Numbered from the stretch's first letter, positions 53,787 through 61,889 are shown. The stretch is 64,000 bases of DNA from Synanceia verrucosa (GCA_029721515.1 CM056567.1:495674-559673); one strand, 5' to 3'. Numbers and translations are program-made. Notes: generated by a model not told the origin, from the sequence alone.

Positions 53787-56700
53787 ATGGCATACCTCTG
53801 GCTGATGGTGGACAGCAGTGGTCCCAGAGGCTTCACTGGTTTCCTTTTAGTGGCCTGTCGTGGCAGCGCCTCAGCATGGACCACCTGGAACACAGAGAAG
53901 ACAGTGTTGATGCACAATGACAGTGCTAGTGTTTAGCGCGTTAGTCAGCTACCATTGCCACATTTCAGACTTTCTGAAGTCCACGTAGAGGTCTGACTCA
54001 GACCGCATCTGAACCACATATAGGTAACCACCATGACAAAAACAACTGACACATTCGTACTAATAAAAATGAGACATGAGGGACAAATCGGTCAGTGATC
54101 CAAGAAAAACTGACCTGAGGATGCATGTTTGAATAAAAATCCAGTCAAAACAAGAGAAGATGTCATGTGAATGCTCTGCTGGGTGGGATGATGATCAGTT
54201 AAGCTCTGCTCATGGTAAAAAGTTTACATCCACTTGTAAAGAACATAATGTCATGGCTCTCTTGAGTTTCCAGTTATTTCTACAACTTTTTGTAGCCATC
54301 CACAAGCTTCTGGTTGAATCTTTGACCACTCCTCTTGACAGAATTGGTGCAGTTCAGTTAAATTTGTTGGCTTTCTGAGGTGGACTTGTTTCTTCAGCAT
54401 TGTGTCCAAACAGCTGGATTTATGTTTCATCTGACCACAGAACTTTCCTCCAGAAGCTCTTATCTTTGTCCATGTGATCAGCAGCAAACTTCAGTCGAGC
54501 CTTAAGGTGCCTCTTTTGGATCAAGGGCTTCCTTCTTGTACGGCAGCCTCTCAGTCCATGGAGATGTAAAACAGGCTTGACTGTGGACACTGACACCTGT
54601 GTTCCAGCAGCTTCTAATTCTTGGCAGATCTGCTTTTTGGTGGTTCTCGGTTGACTCTTCACCCTCCTGACCAGTTTTCTCTCAGCAGCAGGTGATAGCT
54701 TGCATTTTCTTCCTGATCGTGGCAGTGACAAACAGTGCCATGCACTTCATACTTACAAACTATTGTTTGCACTGTTGCTCTTGGGACCTGCAGCTGCTTT
54801 GAAATGGCTCCAAGTGACTTTCCTGACTTGTTCAAGTCAATGATTGTTTTTTTCAGATCCGTGCTGAGCTCCTTTGACTTTCCCATTGGAGCGTTTGTAT
54901 CCAATGAGCCATATTTAAATGGCCTCAGAGAAGTCAGCAGCTGTAGTCACTCATGATCACTCACAAGAAGTTAAGAGGCTCACTTCATTGATACAACTTC
55001 AGTTGACCCATAATAAAGTCATAAAAGAACCAAACTTCATGAATGTTTTTTGTGACAAAGAAGTATCTGTTCCAATCACTCTGTCAGAGAAAAATCAGAG
55101 TAGTAGAAATAACTTTCTTTACAAGTATATGTAAACTTTTGATCACGACTGTATATACTGTATTTATAGAATATCTCCCAGGAACACACTGTCACTGCAG
55201 GGTGGCCCTGGACAAGAGCCCTGGACCGCTATGGTAAAGTGTACCTTTGGTATTACCAGGGGCACCAAAGTGAAAGAACATTATTTTGGTCTTTGGTGGA
55301 AAGAAATGACCATATTCTTTTCTCTGAGACTTGAGTTGACGTCTTTAATTGTAAAAAAAAAAAAAAACCAACATATCACAGCAGTTAAATCTGTGTCTGT
55401 ATGTACCTCAGCGCATTCAAACTTCATGATAACAGGTTTATAATCAAAGGACTATGACTAAGATTAAATCAAAATTTATGATAAAATTAACAACCATACA
55501 CTGACCTTGCATGAAGTGACTGTTTTCTTCAGTTCTGCTTCCTCTTCGTGTTCTCCAACCACAGAAAACGTTCTGACCGTCACCTGCAGACAGAAAGAGG
55601 TTCTGCTGATCGACCAACAGAACATCTGGATCCACTGGCTCTCTGTTTAATGTCGCTGTTTTTGTTGTTGTTCCCACCTTAGTTCCAGGCTTGAGTCCGA
55701 TGAGTTGTGGAGGTCTGATGTGGGTTCTGTGGCTCAGTTTGTGTTCGATTCGTTCTCTGACGTACAGGAAGTGGAGGCGACACTTCTCACAGCTGAAAAC
55801 ATGCTTCTTCTACACAGAAACACAGTAGGTCAGTACACAAGGACAGTACTGTACACTAGCAGTACTAGCAGTAGAGTACCTGGTGTCTGGTGAAGTGCTG
55901 CTGGTAGCAGGTGTTGCTGCGCATCACTCTCAGGCAGTACTGACACATCAGGTTTCTGGTGTTAGCGTGAACTTTGTGAAAATGAGACCAGACGTCTGAG
56001 TAGAAGGACGACCTGAAGCCACACACCTGGAGGACAGAGACGGAGTCCAGTACAGGTAGAGACAGAAATATGAGGATAAAGCCTGTTTCCACACCTGGCA
56101 GATGTAGGGCATCTCTCCTGGTTTGTGGCTGCTCTTCATGTGCCACAGGAAAGCTGCTTCACTGCCAAACTCCAGCTCACAGATCTGACACTTAGCTGGA
56201 TGGACGACACAAACAGATCAGGACAAAAACTGAGCTCCTGCTGTCGTCTCTACAGGATCAATACTGTACTTTCTATAGTTGTTAGTCATGAGAAGTGATA
56301 CTATGATATGAAGCAGCCGTCTGCACGCTGAACAAACAATGACTCTGCTAAGTGAAGAGCATATGCAATAACAGTGAGTATAAACATCTCATGTTATTGT
56401 ACACTGTGTAATAACTGTGTATACTAAAACTGTACAATAATGGGGAATATCAACAACTCCTCAATAAAAAAAATAACAATATAAATAACAACCACTGGAA
56501 TATTCATGTGCAATCAATGCATGCCTTTCTGTTGATGATTTTTTTTTTACTGTAAATTTGTTGTAAAGCACCAAGTGGTGCAACACTCCTGGTTTAGTTG
56601 TATCCACTGTTATAAAATAACAACAAAGCCTTTTGATCATTTTGTTGATGTGAAGAAACATTCTTCATCCAGCACATGTCCTCAGTCAGCTGTTGGTTCA

Positions 56701-59700
56701 TTGTTCTGAGTGAATAAACTTTAACTTCCACTGACTACAGCAGGACCAACTGTCCAGGTGTTCACACACCTGTGTTCTGGAGCTGACTGTGGACCGCCTC
56801 CAGGTGGCACTGCAGTTTGAACGGAGACAGGAANNNNNNNNNNNNNNNNNNNNNNNNNNNNNNNNNNNNNNNNNNNNNNNNNNNNNNNNNNNNNNNNNNN
56901 NNNNNNNNNNNNNNNNNNNNNNNNNNNNNNNNNNNNNNNNNNNNNNNNNNNNNNNNNNNNNNNNNNNNNNNNNNNNNNNNNNNNNNNNNNNNNNNNNNNN
57001 NNNNNNNNNNNNNNNNNNNNNNNNNNNNNNNNNNNNNNNNNNNNNNNNNNNNNNNNNNNNNNNNNNNNNNNNNNNNNNNNNNNNNNNNNNNNNNNNNNNN
57101 NNNNNNNNNNNNNNNNNNNNNNNNNNNNNNNNNNNNNNNNNNNNNNNNNNNNNNNNNNNNNNNNNNNNNNNNNNNNNNNNNNNNNNNNNNNNNNNNNNNN
57201 NNNNNNNNNNNNNNNNNNNNNNNNNNNNNNNNNNNNNNNNNNNNNNNNNNNNNNNNNNNNNNNNNNNNNNNNNNNNNNNNNNNNNNNNNNNNNNNNNNNN
57301 NNNNNNNNNNNNNNNNNNNNNNNNNNNNNNNNNAATGTAACTGGGCAGAGCCCAACGCACCATAATGTAACTGGGCAGAGCCCGAACGCACTATAATGTA
57401 ACTGGGCAGAGCCCAACGCACTATAATGTAACTGGGCAGAGCCCGAACGCACTATATAATGTAACCGGGCAGAGCCTGAACGCACCATAATGTAACTGGG
57501 CAGAGCCCGAACGCACCATAATGTAACTGGGCAGAGCCCGAACGCACCATAATGTAACTGGGCAGAGCCCGAACGCACCATAATGTAACTGGGCAGAGCC
57601 CGAACGCACCATAATGTAACTGGGCAGAGCCCGAACGCACCATAATGTAACTGGGCAGAGCCCGAACGCACCATAATGTAACTGGGCAGAGCCCGAACGC
57701 ACCATAATGTAACTGAGCAGAGCCCGAACGCACCATAATGTAACTGGGCAGAGCCCGAACGCATACTTGCATACATATTTGCTCACATTGTAGCATTGTC
57801 AGGAATCAAGTATTAATGCTGAACACAGGCACTTTTTCATTGAATATCAGCCAATAGCAAACAGCGAAAACACTGGTATTAACATCTGCAGCGTGGAGAA
57901 TTAACTAACCTTTGTGCAGCGGTTTGTCAGGAGCTGCAGGTCTGACGCTGCTGCTGCTGCTAGGGGTGGTGGTGGTGCTGCTAGGGGTGGTGGTGGGCAG
58001 CTTGATGGTCATTGATGCTGGGTGGGTAGTCTTTGGTGCTGGGGGTCTAGACTGGGATGGTAAGGGTGTAGTCTGGAAAGCTAAAGGGATAGTTTGGAAT
58101 GTTAGTAGTGCAGTCTGTGGTTTAGCCTGGGATGCTAGGGAAGTAGATTTGGATGTAGCCAGGGATGCTAAGGGTGTTGTCTGAAATATAGCCTGGGATG
58201 CTACGGATGTAGCCTGGGATGCTAGGGAAGTAGCCAGGGATGTTAAAGGTGTTGTCTGAAATGTAGCCTGGGATGCTAGGGATGTAGCCTGGGATGCTAG
58301 GGAAGTAGCCAGGGATGTTAAAGGTGTTGTCTGAAATGTAGCCTGGGATGCTAGGGATGTAGCCTGGGATGCTAGGGAAGTAGCCTGGGATGCTAAGGAA
58401 GAAGCCACGGATGCTAAGGGTGTTGTCTGAAATGTAGCCTGAGATGAAAGGGATGTAGCCTGGGATGCTAGGGATGTAGCCTGGGATGCTAAGGGTACTG
58501 TCTGTAATGTGGCCAGGGATGTTAGGAGTAAAGTCTGTGGTTTGGCATGAGCTGCAAGAGGTGTAGCCTGAGCTGGAGATGCTAAGGGTGCTGTCTCTAA
58601 TGTGGTCTGGGATGCCAAAGGTGTAGCCTGAGATGCTAAGGGTACAGCCCGGGGTGCTAGGGATACAGTCTGTGGTGTAGCATGAGCTGCTACGGGTGTA
58701 GCAAGAGATGCTAAGGATGTAGCATGCCAGGCTACAGGGGTAGCCTGCGATGCTACTGGTGTAGTCTGTGATTTATTCTGTGGTGAAATGAGGGTCCAGG
58801 GGGAGGTGAGGGTGAAGGTCCATGGTGACACGAGGGCCATCGGGGAGCTGAGGGTGACCGGAGAGGCTCCCGGTGGGGCGGGGGAAGAGGATGGGGGCTT
58901 CAGTCCCGTTGGAGCAGGGATGGATTTGAAGTTCAAACTGTGGACCCTCAAAACCTTCTGAGCTGCTTCACCTGAGACCACACCTGGGCCAGACAGAGAG
59001 AGACAAGTCTCTGAGGGTTGGAAACCATCTATAAACTTTAAAATCAAGCAGGTGGCTTGTTTACCTGCAATGAAGAGGGTGGGGTCCGTGGCAGCGGCAG
59101 CAGTGAAGGTGGCGGTCGAGGAGGCTGGGGTGTTGACAGCAGGACTGTGGATATGAACCGTATTGAAACCACTGGCTGAACCTCCAGGATGAGAGCACAG
59201 CTTCAGCTCTGCAGCGCCTCCTGCAGGATGAACATGCAGAAAAAAATATTGGGTCAGAGGTTCATCGTCACACCATCCTGACTGCTTTCAGCTGCCAGTG
59301 GTTCTCAGATTTAACCCTTGGTGTGGAGGAAGAGATTCTGTAGGAAGACCAAACACTGGAGCAACACAATCCTCTTCCTCTCTGATATTCAGAAGTTCGA
59401 ACTGATTTGTTGATTCATCAATTAATCGGTTGAATCACCAACTATATTAATAATAGATTCATTGTTGAAGTCACTTTTCTTGCAAAAATGTCAGCAGAAT
59501 ACCTTCATTTCCATAACTGCACACCTCCAGTTTATCACCCCTGATTTTAAATCTCTTTAAATTCTCTTCAGCCCAGATGTGACTCAAACATCAGTCAGTC
59601 CTCTCGAGCCCATGTTGATATGTTGTTAAACTGTTGTTTACCTGAGTCCACCTTAACAAATGCCTACTTTGGTGCACTTCCAGCCACTGGGTCAGATTAC

Positions 59701-61865
59701 TTTCTCACTGCAATCGAACAGCTTTAGGGTTTAACCAACAAAATTTCCTGCACTGACCTCCAGGCAGCAGGCGGATGAGCCGACCATTCAACTTGAAGCC
59801 CAGAGGAGCACCTGAAGACTGAACACACATCATCTCTTTAAATACACAAAGACTGAACAATTAATATACTGAAACCCACATGTGGCCTCATGAAGCCTAA
59901 ATGTGCCAAGATATATGGTGGTGCTGCAGAGATGTCCTGGCCTTTAAATCATAAAGTATAGAGCTACACTGCCTGGCCAAAAAAAAAGTCGCCACCTGGA
60001 TCTGACTAAGCAAATAGGTACGAGCCTCCTATTGGATAATTACTGCAGGTTCAGCAACAGTATGCTCAAAGAATGAGGTCAGCTGACTACCTGAATATAC
60101 TGAATGAGCAGGTTATTCCATCAATAGATTTTTTTTCTTTCCTGATGGCACGGGCATATTCCAAGATGACAATGTCAGGATTCATCGGGCTCAAATAGTG
60201 AAAGAGTGGTTCAGGGAGCATGACGCATCATTTCCACCACAGAGTCCAGACCTTAACCCCACTGAGAATCTCTGGATGTGCTGCAGAAGGCTTTGAGCAG
60301 CGGTCAGACTCTACCATCATCAATGCAACAGCTTGGTGAAAAATGAATGCAGCACTGGATGGAAATAAATCTTGTGACATTGCAGAAGTTTATCAAAACA
60401 ATGCCACAGCGCGTAATCAAAGCTAACGGTGGTCCAACGAAATATTAGAGTGTGTGACCTTTTTTTGGTGGCGACTTTTTTTTGGGCCAGGCAGTATATC
60501 TTTGGTACAAAAAAGAAATCACATCACAAATCACACCATGTTAAGTTTTAATATTATTCTGTTTAAACTATTTCCCTCTAATATCAGTCAAAATAATCAC
60601 AACTACAAAATTTTTCAGCATTAAAACACACTTGATCACATAATTCTCTGCATTTAGCAACCATTAGCTCATTAACTGATAAGGCGATCAATGGAAGATG
60701 AATCATTTAGTGTAGTTGATATGCATCCTGTTACCTTCACTGTGTTGAGGTGTGTGGGGGGGCTAGAGCTGCTGACTGGCAGAACTGGGATGGGGATCAT
60801 CCTGACTGGTGGGAGGTCTGTGTTCTCCTTCATCGGCTGGACAGCAGCCACCAGAACTGCTCAGAGACATAACAGAAACCCCATCTGTGTTGTGGTACTA
60901 ACACAGTCCCTTCTGACTGAAGCAATTAGTGTTAGCTTCAAAGTCACCAGACTCCATTCACTAAAGCTGTAATTTAAGCTCTCCTCTCACCAGACTCCAT
61001 TCACTAAAGCTGTAATTTAAGCTCTCCTCTCACCAGACTCCATTCACTAAAGCTGTAATTTAAGCTCTCCTCTCACCAGACTCCATTCACTAAAGCTGTA
61101 ATTTAAGCTCTCCTCTCACCAGACTCCATTCACTAAAGCAGTAATTTAAGATCTCCTCTCACCAGACTCCAGTCACTAAAGCTGTAATTTAAGCTCTCCT
61201 CTCACCAGACTCCATTCACTAAAGCTGTAATTTAAGCTCTCCTCTCACCAGACTCCATTCACTAAAGCTGTAATTTAAGCTCTCCTCTCACCAGACTCCA
61301 TTCACTAAAGCAGTAATTTAAGCTCTCCTCTCACCAGACTCCATTCACTAAAGCTGTAATTTAAGCTCTCCTCTCACCAGACTCCATTCACTAAAGCTGT
61401 AATTTAAGCTCTGGATAGAACATTAATGCTCTGACTATAAGGATGTATTTCTATACTAGACATGAAGCGTCACCTTGCAAAAACCTACGTCAAGTCAAGG
61501 GGGGAAACGTTTTCGAAGAACGTGAAGGTAAAATAATATTTTTTTGTTGACTAAAATTTGAATACACCAGTAACTCCACTGGGAAGCTACAGGATGACAT
61601 AAAAATAATCATAATAGACTATTCTTTTTATTTAAATTATCATCCGTTATTATACAGTAAAAAAGAGCTGTTCTGTTTTGATATTTGAGTATTAAACATT
61701 TATTGTCATCCAGCAGGTTTGTTTTAACTCCTCTTCACCTTCAGCATCATCATCTCCCTCCTCTTCATCTCTCTCTGGTACTTGAGGCCAAACCTCCTGC
61801 TCTTCTTCATCACACTCCATCAGCAGATCAGGACCGCCTCCTGCTGCACTTTGCATCTCCATCAT
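42237..61865 (-). CDS. pogz: POGZ, pogo transposable element derived protein with zinc fingers (gene-level entry, one assembly gap)
   Basis: Coding exons on the minus strand, 5' to 3': 61865-61739, 60856-60735, 59818-59758, 59220-59065, 58983-57910, gap, 56833-56770 (cut by Ns), 56195-56095, 56026-55880, 55809-55678, 55583-55506, 53884-53796, 53544-53404, 52826-52767, 52551-52436, 51294-51246, 50738-50573, 46450-45983, 44072-43770, 43673-43473, 42817-42687, 42591-42237. All visible joins keep phase. About 1,380 codons are visible, against about 1,410 residues in human POGZ. The order is acidic N-terminus, Thr/Ser/Ala-rich region, C2H2 fingers, HP1-binding finger, CENP-B-type helix-turn-helix, pogo DDE domain, and a C-terminal FxGF motif. 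In mammals POGZ is a nuclear chromatin regulator that binds HP1 and LEDGF/p75 and acts in mitosis and neurodevelopment. The first coding exon starts at ATG 61865; 5'UTR exons were not found. Confidence 0.93.
42830..43470. repeat. Minisatellite of GACAGGTGAGAC units in a pogz intron
   Basis: About 640 bp of 10-20-bp units (ACAGGTGAGACAGGTCCAG and ACAGGTGAGTCAGATAGG), interrupted once near 42920-42955. It shares the core GACAGGTGAGA with the array at 1646-2330, although the host gene runs on the other strand. Confidence 0.93.
44260..44400. repeat. Remnant of a dispersed repeat preceding a minisatellite
   Basis: AAAGGTCCCATATGATACAC and the following sequence resemble a short dispersed element common in fish. 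Its internal CTGTACCTTTAAATG segment is the unit that is amplified in the next feature. Identification is from memory of the family. Confidence 0.5.
44400..45975. repeat. 1.57-kb minisatellite (CCTGTACCTTTAAATGTTCC)
   Basis: About 50 units of about 27-35 bp with core GAGCTGTTCCTGTACCTTTA; longer units carry an additional TGCCTG. It fills the pogz intron between the helix-turn-helix exon and the DDE exon and ends only 8 bp short of the exon boundary at 45983. Confidence 0.95.
45983..46450 (-). CDS. pogz: pogz exon with CENP-B-type helix-turn-helix
   Basis: A 468-bp exon. QLPVVLSSLCHGVLQASHHH, then WMDQQRRWL, aligns with the human segment 'LRVVLFALCCNTEQAAEHF...IRRWL' (Brinker/CENP-B-like first helix-turn-helix). 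A short repeat ERNQERNQERNQE follows. Then EWLLSQREQQLSLEEAVLLQ and WSVDFLLRHELSLQ match the second half of the domain. A run of Asn codons near 46080 comes from (GTT)n. The acceptor lies in a pyrimidine-rich stretch at 46451-46490. Confidence 0.9.
46451..47260. other. pogz intron, purine-rich then unassigned
   Basis: Polypurine on + (pyrimidine tract for the minus-strand acceptor) from 46451 to about 46530. The rest has no recognisable exon. A short open frame around 46483-46695 is without support. Confidence 0.5.
47265..47610. mobile_element. Foldback (palindromic) element
   Basis: The two halves are inverted copies. GGAAGTGGCCTAACTTAAAA at about 47390 pairs with the complement of AAGTTAGGCCACTTCTGACC at about 47467. 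Further out, GCCAAGGACGTTATGTTTTC pairs with the complement of GAAAACGTAAGCTCCGCCAA. The loop lies near 47430-47450. No coding capacity. This resembles a non-autonomous foldback/MITE seen dispersed in fish; the superfamily is not clear. Confidence 0.75.
47698..47749. repeat. (TA)n(CA)n microsatellite
   Basis: TA dinucleotides pass directly into CA dinucleotides next to the left end of a Tc1-like element. Confidence 0.95.
47750..48697 (+). mobile_element. Degenerate Tc1-like transposon
   Basis: Starts around GGGGTTGGGCAATGAAACTG. Transposase fragments occur in shifting frames: helix-turn-helix SLCDVSKATVSRVMSAYHQE (about 47997), the conserved GGGSVMVWAAISW (about 48363), the second catalytic motif YQDDNAERLLTEWF (about 48519) and SPHLNIIETLW (about 48606). 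There are several stops and frameshifts, and the first catalytic Asp segment is degraded. No clear right terminal repeat: the element fades into a (TG)n run at 48698. Inactive. Confidence 0.85.
48698..48729. repeat. (TG)n microsatellite
   Basis: (TG)n followed by TATGTATATA; the next Tc1 element is inserted at the TA at 48728-48729. Confidence 0.9.
48730..50335 (+). mobile_element. Near-complete Tc1 transposon with perfect terminal inverted repeats
   Basis: A 1,606-bp element flanked by TA at 48728 and 50336. The first 51 bp, starting CAGTCATGGAAAAAATTATT, are repeated exactly in inverted orientation at the right end. The single transposase gene is at 49012-50037. Perfect terminal repeats and an almost intact gene indicate a young insertion in this pogz intron. 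Confidence 0.96.
49012..50037 (+). pseudogene. Tc1 transposase, one-base frameshift in an A7 run
   Basis: Starts at ATG 49012 (MPKTKELCEATKAAILALLE) with a paired-like helix-turn-helix (MSERQVAKKLKISKTAVH). The frame breaks at an A7 run at 49137-49143, where the frame downstream fits with one A fewer. The rest is a 289-codon open frame from 49168, including the basic GRGRKRL motif, the second helix-turn-helix and the full catalytic core: FSDESNFE, FQQDNAPCH and SPDLNPIENLW. Spacing between the second Asp and the Glu is 34 residues (DD34E), as expected for Tc1. The full length would be about 341 residues, normal for the family. The shift may be real or a homopolymer sequencing error. Confidence 0.9.
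50336..50572. other. pogz intron with (CA)n near the transposon edge
   Basis: (CA)n at about 50346-50370 followed by TATATG repeats, then unique intron sequence up to the donor at 50572. Confidence 0.7.
50573..51294 (-). CDS. pogz: pogz linker exons between fingers and DNA-binding domain
   Basis: A 49-bp exon (51294-51246) encodes SVDGPETQKRRTAP, a basic patch that could add to nuclear localisation. Exon 50738-50573 encodes a Gly run and FIPIHLLPSGQTFTQLSVKP, then a Pro-rich stretch. Both keep the frame through to the helix-turn-helix exon. The linker is shorter than the human one. Confidence 0.8.
50739..52024. other. pogz introns around the 49-bp exon, small tandem duplication
   Basis: Apart from the exon at 51246-51294 this is non-coding. 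At about 51743-51826 a 42-bp segment (core TTACTTGAGATGTAATGAAG) is present twice in tandem. Nothing else recognised. Confidence 0.6.
52025..52320 (-). repeat. Dispersed fish repeat with (CATC)n tail
   Basis: Begins with a CATC run at 52027-52047, continues GGGCTGGAGTCTATCCCAGC and ACCCTGGACAAGTGTCCAGT, and ends CACTACACCACCGTGCCGCC. This is one of the most abundant interspersed repeats in fish genomes. Reading from the minus strand, the variable simple repeat is at the 3' end, which suggests a retroelement tail. The class assignment is uncertain. Confidence 0.75.
52436..53884 (-). CDS. pogz: pogz HP1-binding zinc finger exons
   Basis: Exon 53884-53796 gives a basic linker (KRKPVKPLGPLLSTISQ). 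Exon 53544-53404 gives RCVECLSSIQAFESHFPSLV, then HCSLCRFITCCSTSYANHMI, which corresponds to the finger known in human POGZ to bind HP1 and release it from chromatin in mitosis. Exon 52826-52767 (60 bp) continues NHATCRKKPSYLTIFQSDSR. Exon 52551-52436 gives RLMCVSCSFSTCSGDRMSAH. The acceptor at 53545 uses a (CT)n microsatellite as its polypyrimidine tract. I preferred it to a second AG 19 bp downstream because only the first preserves phase. Confidence 0.9.
52827..53403. other. pogz intron, no feature recognised
   Basis: AT-rich unique sequence with no visible exon, RNA gene or mobile element. Confidence 0.5.
53756..53784. repeat. (TG)n microsatellite 11 bp inside a pogz donor site
   Basis: On the gene's strand this is a (CA)n run starting about a dozen bases after the donor GTATGC at 53795. 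Confidence 0.95.
53885..54215. other. pogz intron, no feature recognised
   Basis: Unique intron sequence between the exon at 53796-53884 and a Tc1-like element. Confidence 0.5.
54216..55153 (-). mobile_element. Internally deleted Tc1-like transposon
   Basis: Terminal repeats face each other: AAAGTTTACATCCACTTGTA on the left and, read in reverse, CGTGATCAAAAGTTTACATA on the right, the style of the Sleeping Beauty / salmonid Tc1 group. On the minus strand the transposase begins MGKSKELSTDLKKTIIDLNK (about 54889), with the helix-turn-helix LGAISKQLQVPRATVQTIV. After a frameshift it continues SGRKCKLSPAAERKLVRRVK through KVLWSDET (first catalytic Asp, about 54420). It then jumps to the C-terminal piece NLTELHQFCQEEWSKIQP. 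The second and third catalytic motifs are deleted, so it cannot be active. Confidence 0.9.
55154..55505. other. pogz intron, no feature recognised
   Basis: Non-coding, with an A14 run near 55353-55366. Confidence 0.5.
55506..56833 (-). CDS. pogz: pogz C2H2 zinc-finger cluster
   Basis: Five exons. 56833-56770 (5' side lost in the gap) gives SPFKLQCHLEAVHSQLQNT. 56195-56095 gives KCQICELEFGSEAAFLWHMK, then SSHKPGEMPYICQ. 56026-55880 gives VCGFRSSFYSDVWSHFHKVH, then NLMCQYCLRVMRSNTCYQQH. 55809-55678 gives HVFSCEKCRLHFLYVRERIE, then LIGLKPGTK. 55583-55506 gives VTVRTFSVVGEHEEEAELKK. These match human POGZ segments 'KCKICEWAFESEPLF', 'HKPGEMPYVCQVC' and 'GLKPGTKVTIRA' in order and spacing. Cys and His ligands are intact in every visible finger. 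Confidence 0.93.
56196..56769. other. pogz intron, no feature recognised
   Basis: AT-rich unique sequence with short TTTTTTTT and AAAAAA runs; no further exon seen. Confidence 0.5.
56834..57333. other. Assembly gap (500 Ns)
   Basis: Exactly 500 Ns, the usual placeholder for a gap of unknown size. It cuts through a pogz C2H2 finger exon. The exons for the first human-type fingers (KICPRC and CPHC motifs) are not visible anywhere else in the window, so they most likely lie in the missing sequence. Confidence 0.99.
57334..57763. repeat. 31-bp minisatellite at the edge of the assembly gap
   Basis: About 14 copies of a unit containing TGTAACTGGGCAGAGCCCGA, nearly identical, running directly into the N gap. 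The array, not the genes, is the likely cause of the gap. Predicted minus-strand peptides (ALPSYIMVRSGSAQLHY) are repeat artefacts. Confidence 0.95.
57910..58983 (-). CDS. pogz: pogz large exon with coding tandem repeat (SLASQAT)
   Basis: A 1,074-bp exon opening VVSGEAAQKVLRVHSLNFKS and continuing Pro/Ser/Thr-rich. From about 58750 down to 58100 it consists of short repeats such as TSLASQATFQTTPLTS in many copies, alternating SQAT, PLAS and FQTTPL modules. It ends with a Ser/Thr/Pro run and APDKPLHKG. Human POGZ has a Ser/Thr/Pro/Gln-rich region here without this obvious repeat, so the expansion looks lineage-specific. Acceptor GCCCAG at 58989-58984 and donor AAG|GTTAGT at 57909. Confidence 0.85.
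59065..59818 (-). CDS. pogz: pogz exons 3 and 4 (low-complexity linker)
   Basis: Exon 59818-59758 encodes SSGAPLGFKLNGRLIRLLPG. I chose the acceptor TTCAG at 59823-59819 over a second AG seven bases downstream because only the first keeps the frame from the preceding exon. Exon 59220-59065 encodes GAAELKLCSHPGGSASGFNT and an Ala/Thr-rich tail ending TDPTLFIAG. Both are low-complexity, as in the long N-terminal half of human POGZ. Confidence 0.8.
59221..59757. other. pogz intron, no feature recognised
   Basis: Unique intron sequence; no exon, element or RNA gene recognised. Confidence 0.5.
59967..60496 (+). mobile_element. Short Tc1/mariner-type element with terminal repeats and transposase remnant
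   Basis: Flanked by TA. The left end CACTGCCTGGCCAAAAAAAA, then GTCGCCACC, is mirrored on the right by GGTGGCGACTTTTTTTTGGG, then CCAGGCAGT. A transposase remnant carries FQDDNVRIHRAQIVKEWF and SPDLNPTENLWM (about 60155-60290); the N-terminal part and first catalytic Asp are deleted. At about 530 bp it is a non-autonomous internally deleted copy. Confidence 0.88.
60735..61865 (-). CDS. pogz: pogz N-terminal exons
   Basis: Exon 61865-61739 begins at a double ATG and encodes DLLMECDEEEQEVWPQVPER plus a Glu/Asp run. This parallels the human start, where 'DLFMECEEEELEPW' follows the initiator. Its donor is AAG|GTGAAG. Exon 60856-60735 starts with two bases completing Val and encodes VAAVQPMKENTDLPPVRMIP, then a Ser/Pro stretch ending THLNTVK. 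The ATG at 61865-61863 is chosen because it lies 8 bp after a good acceptor and just before the conserved MEC motif. Confidence 0.85.
60946..61411. repeat. 43-bp minisatellite in pogz intron 1
   Basis: Nearly eleven copies of a 43-bp unit containing CCATTCACTAAAGCTGTAAT, with only a few substitutions (for example AAAGCAGTAA twice). Confidence 0.95.
61412..61738. other. pogz intron 1, remaining part
   Basis: Unique non-coding sequence with nothing recognised. Confidence 0.5.
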
Positions 61866-61885
61866 CTCGTCACCTGTCAGACAAA

Positions 61886-61889
<4 letters not shown>

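Noticed and set aside
57421..57796. Frames repeating ALPSYIMVRSGSAQLHY
   Set aside because: 31-bp minisatellite, and several of the listed frames include Ns from the gap.
57912..58184. Plus-strand Val/Leu/Gly-rich frame
   Set aside because: Shadow of the repetitive pogz exon on the opposite strand.
59812..59818. Alternative acceptor (TCTTCAG) for the pogz exon at 59758
   Set aside because: It would shift the frame from the preceding exon and produce a stop; the upstream AG keeps phase.
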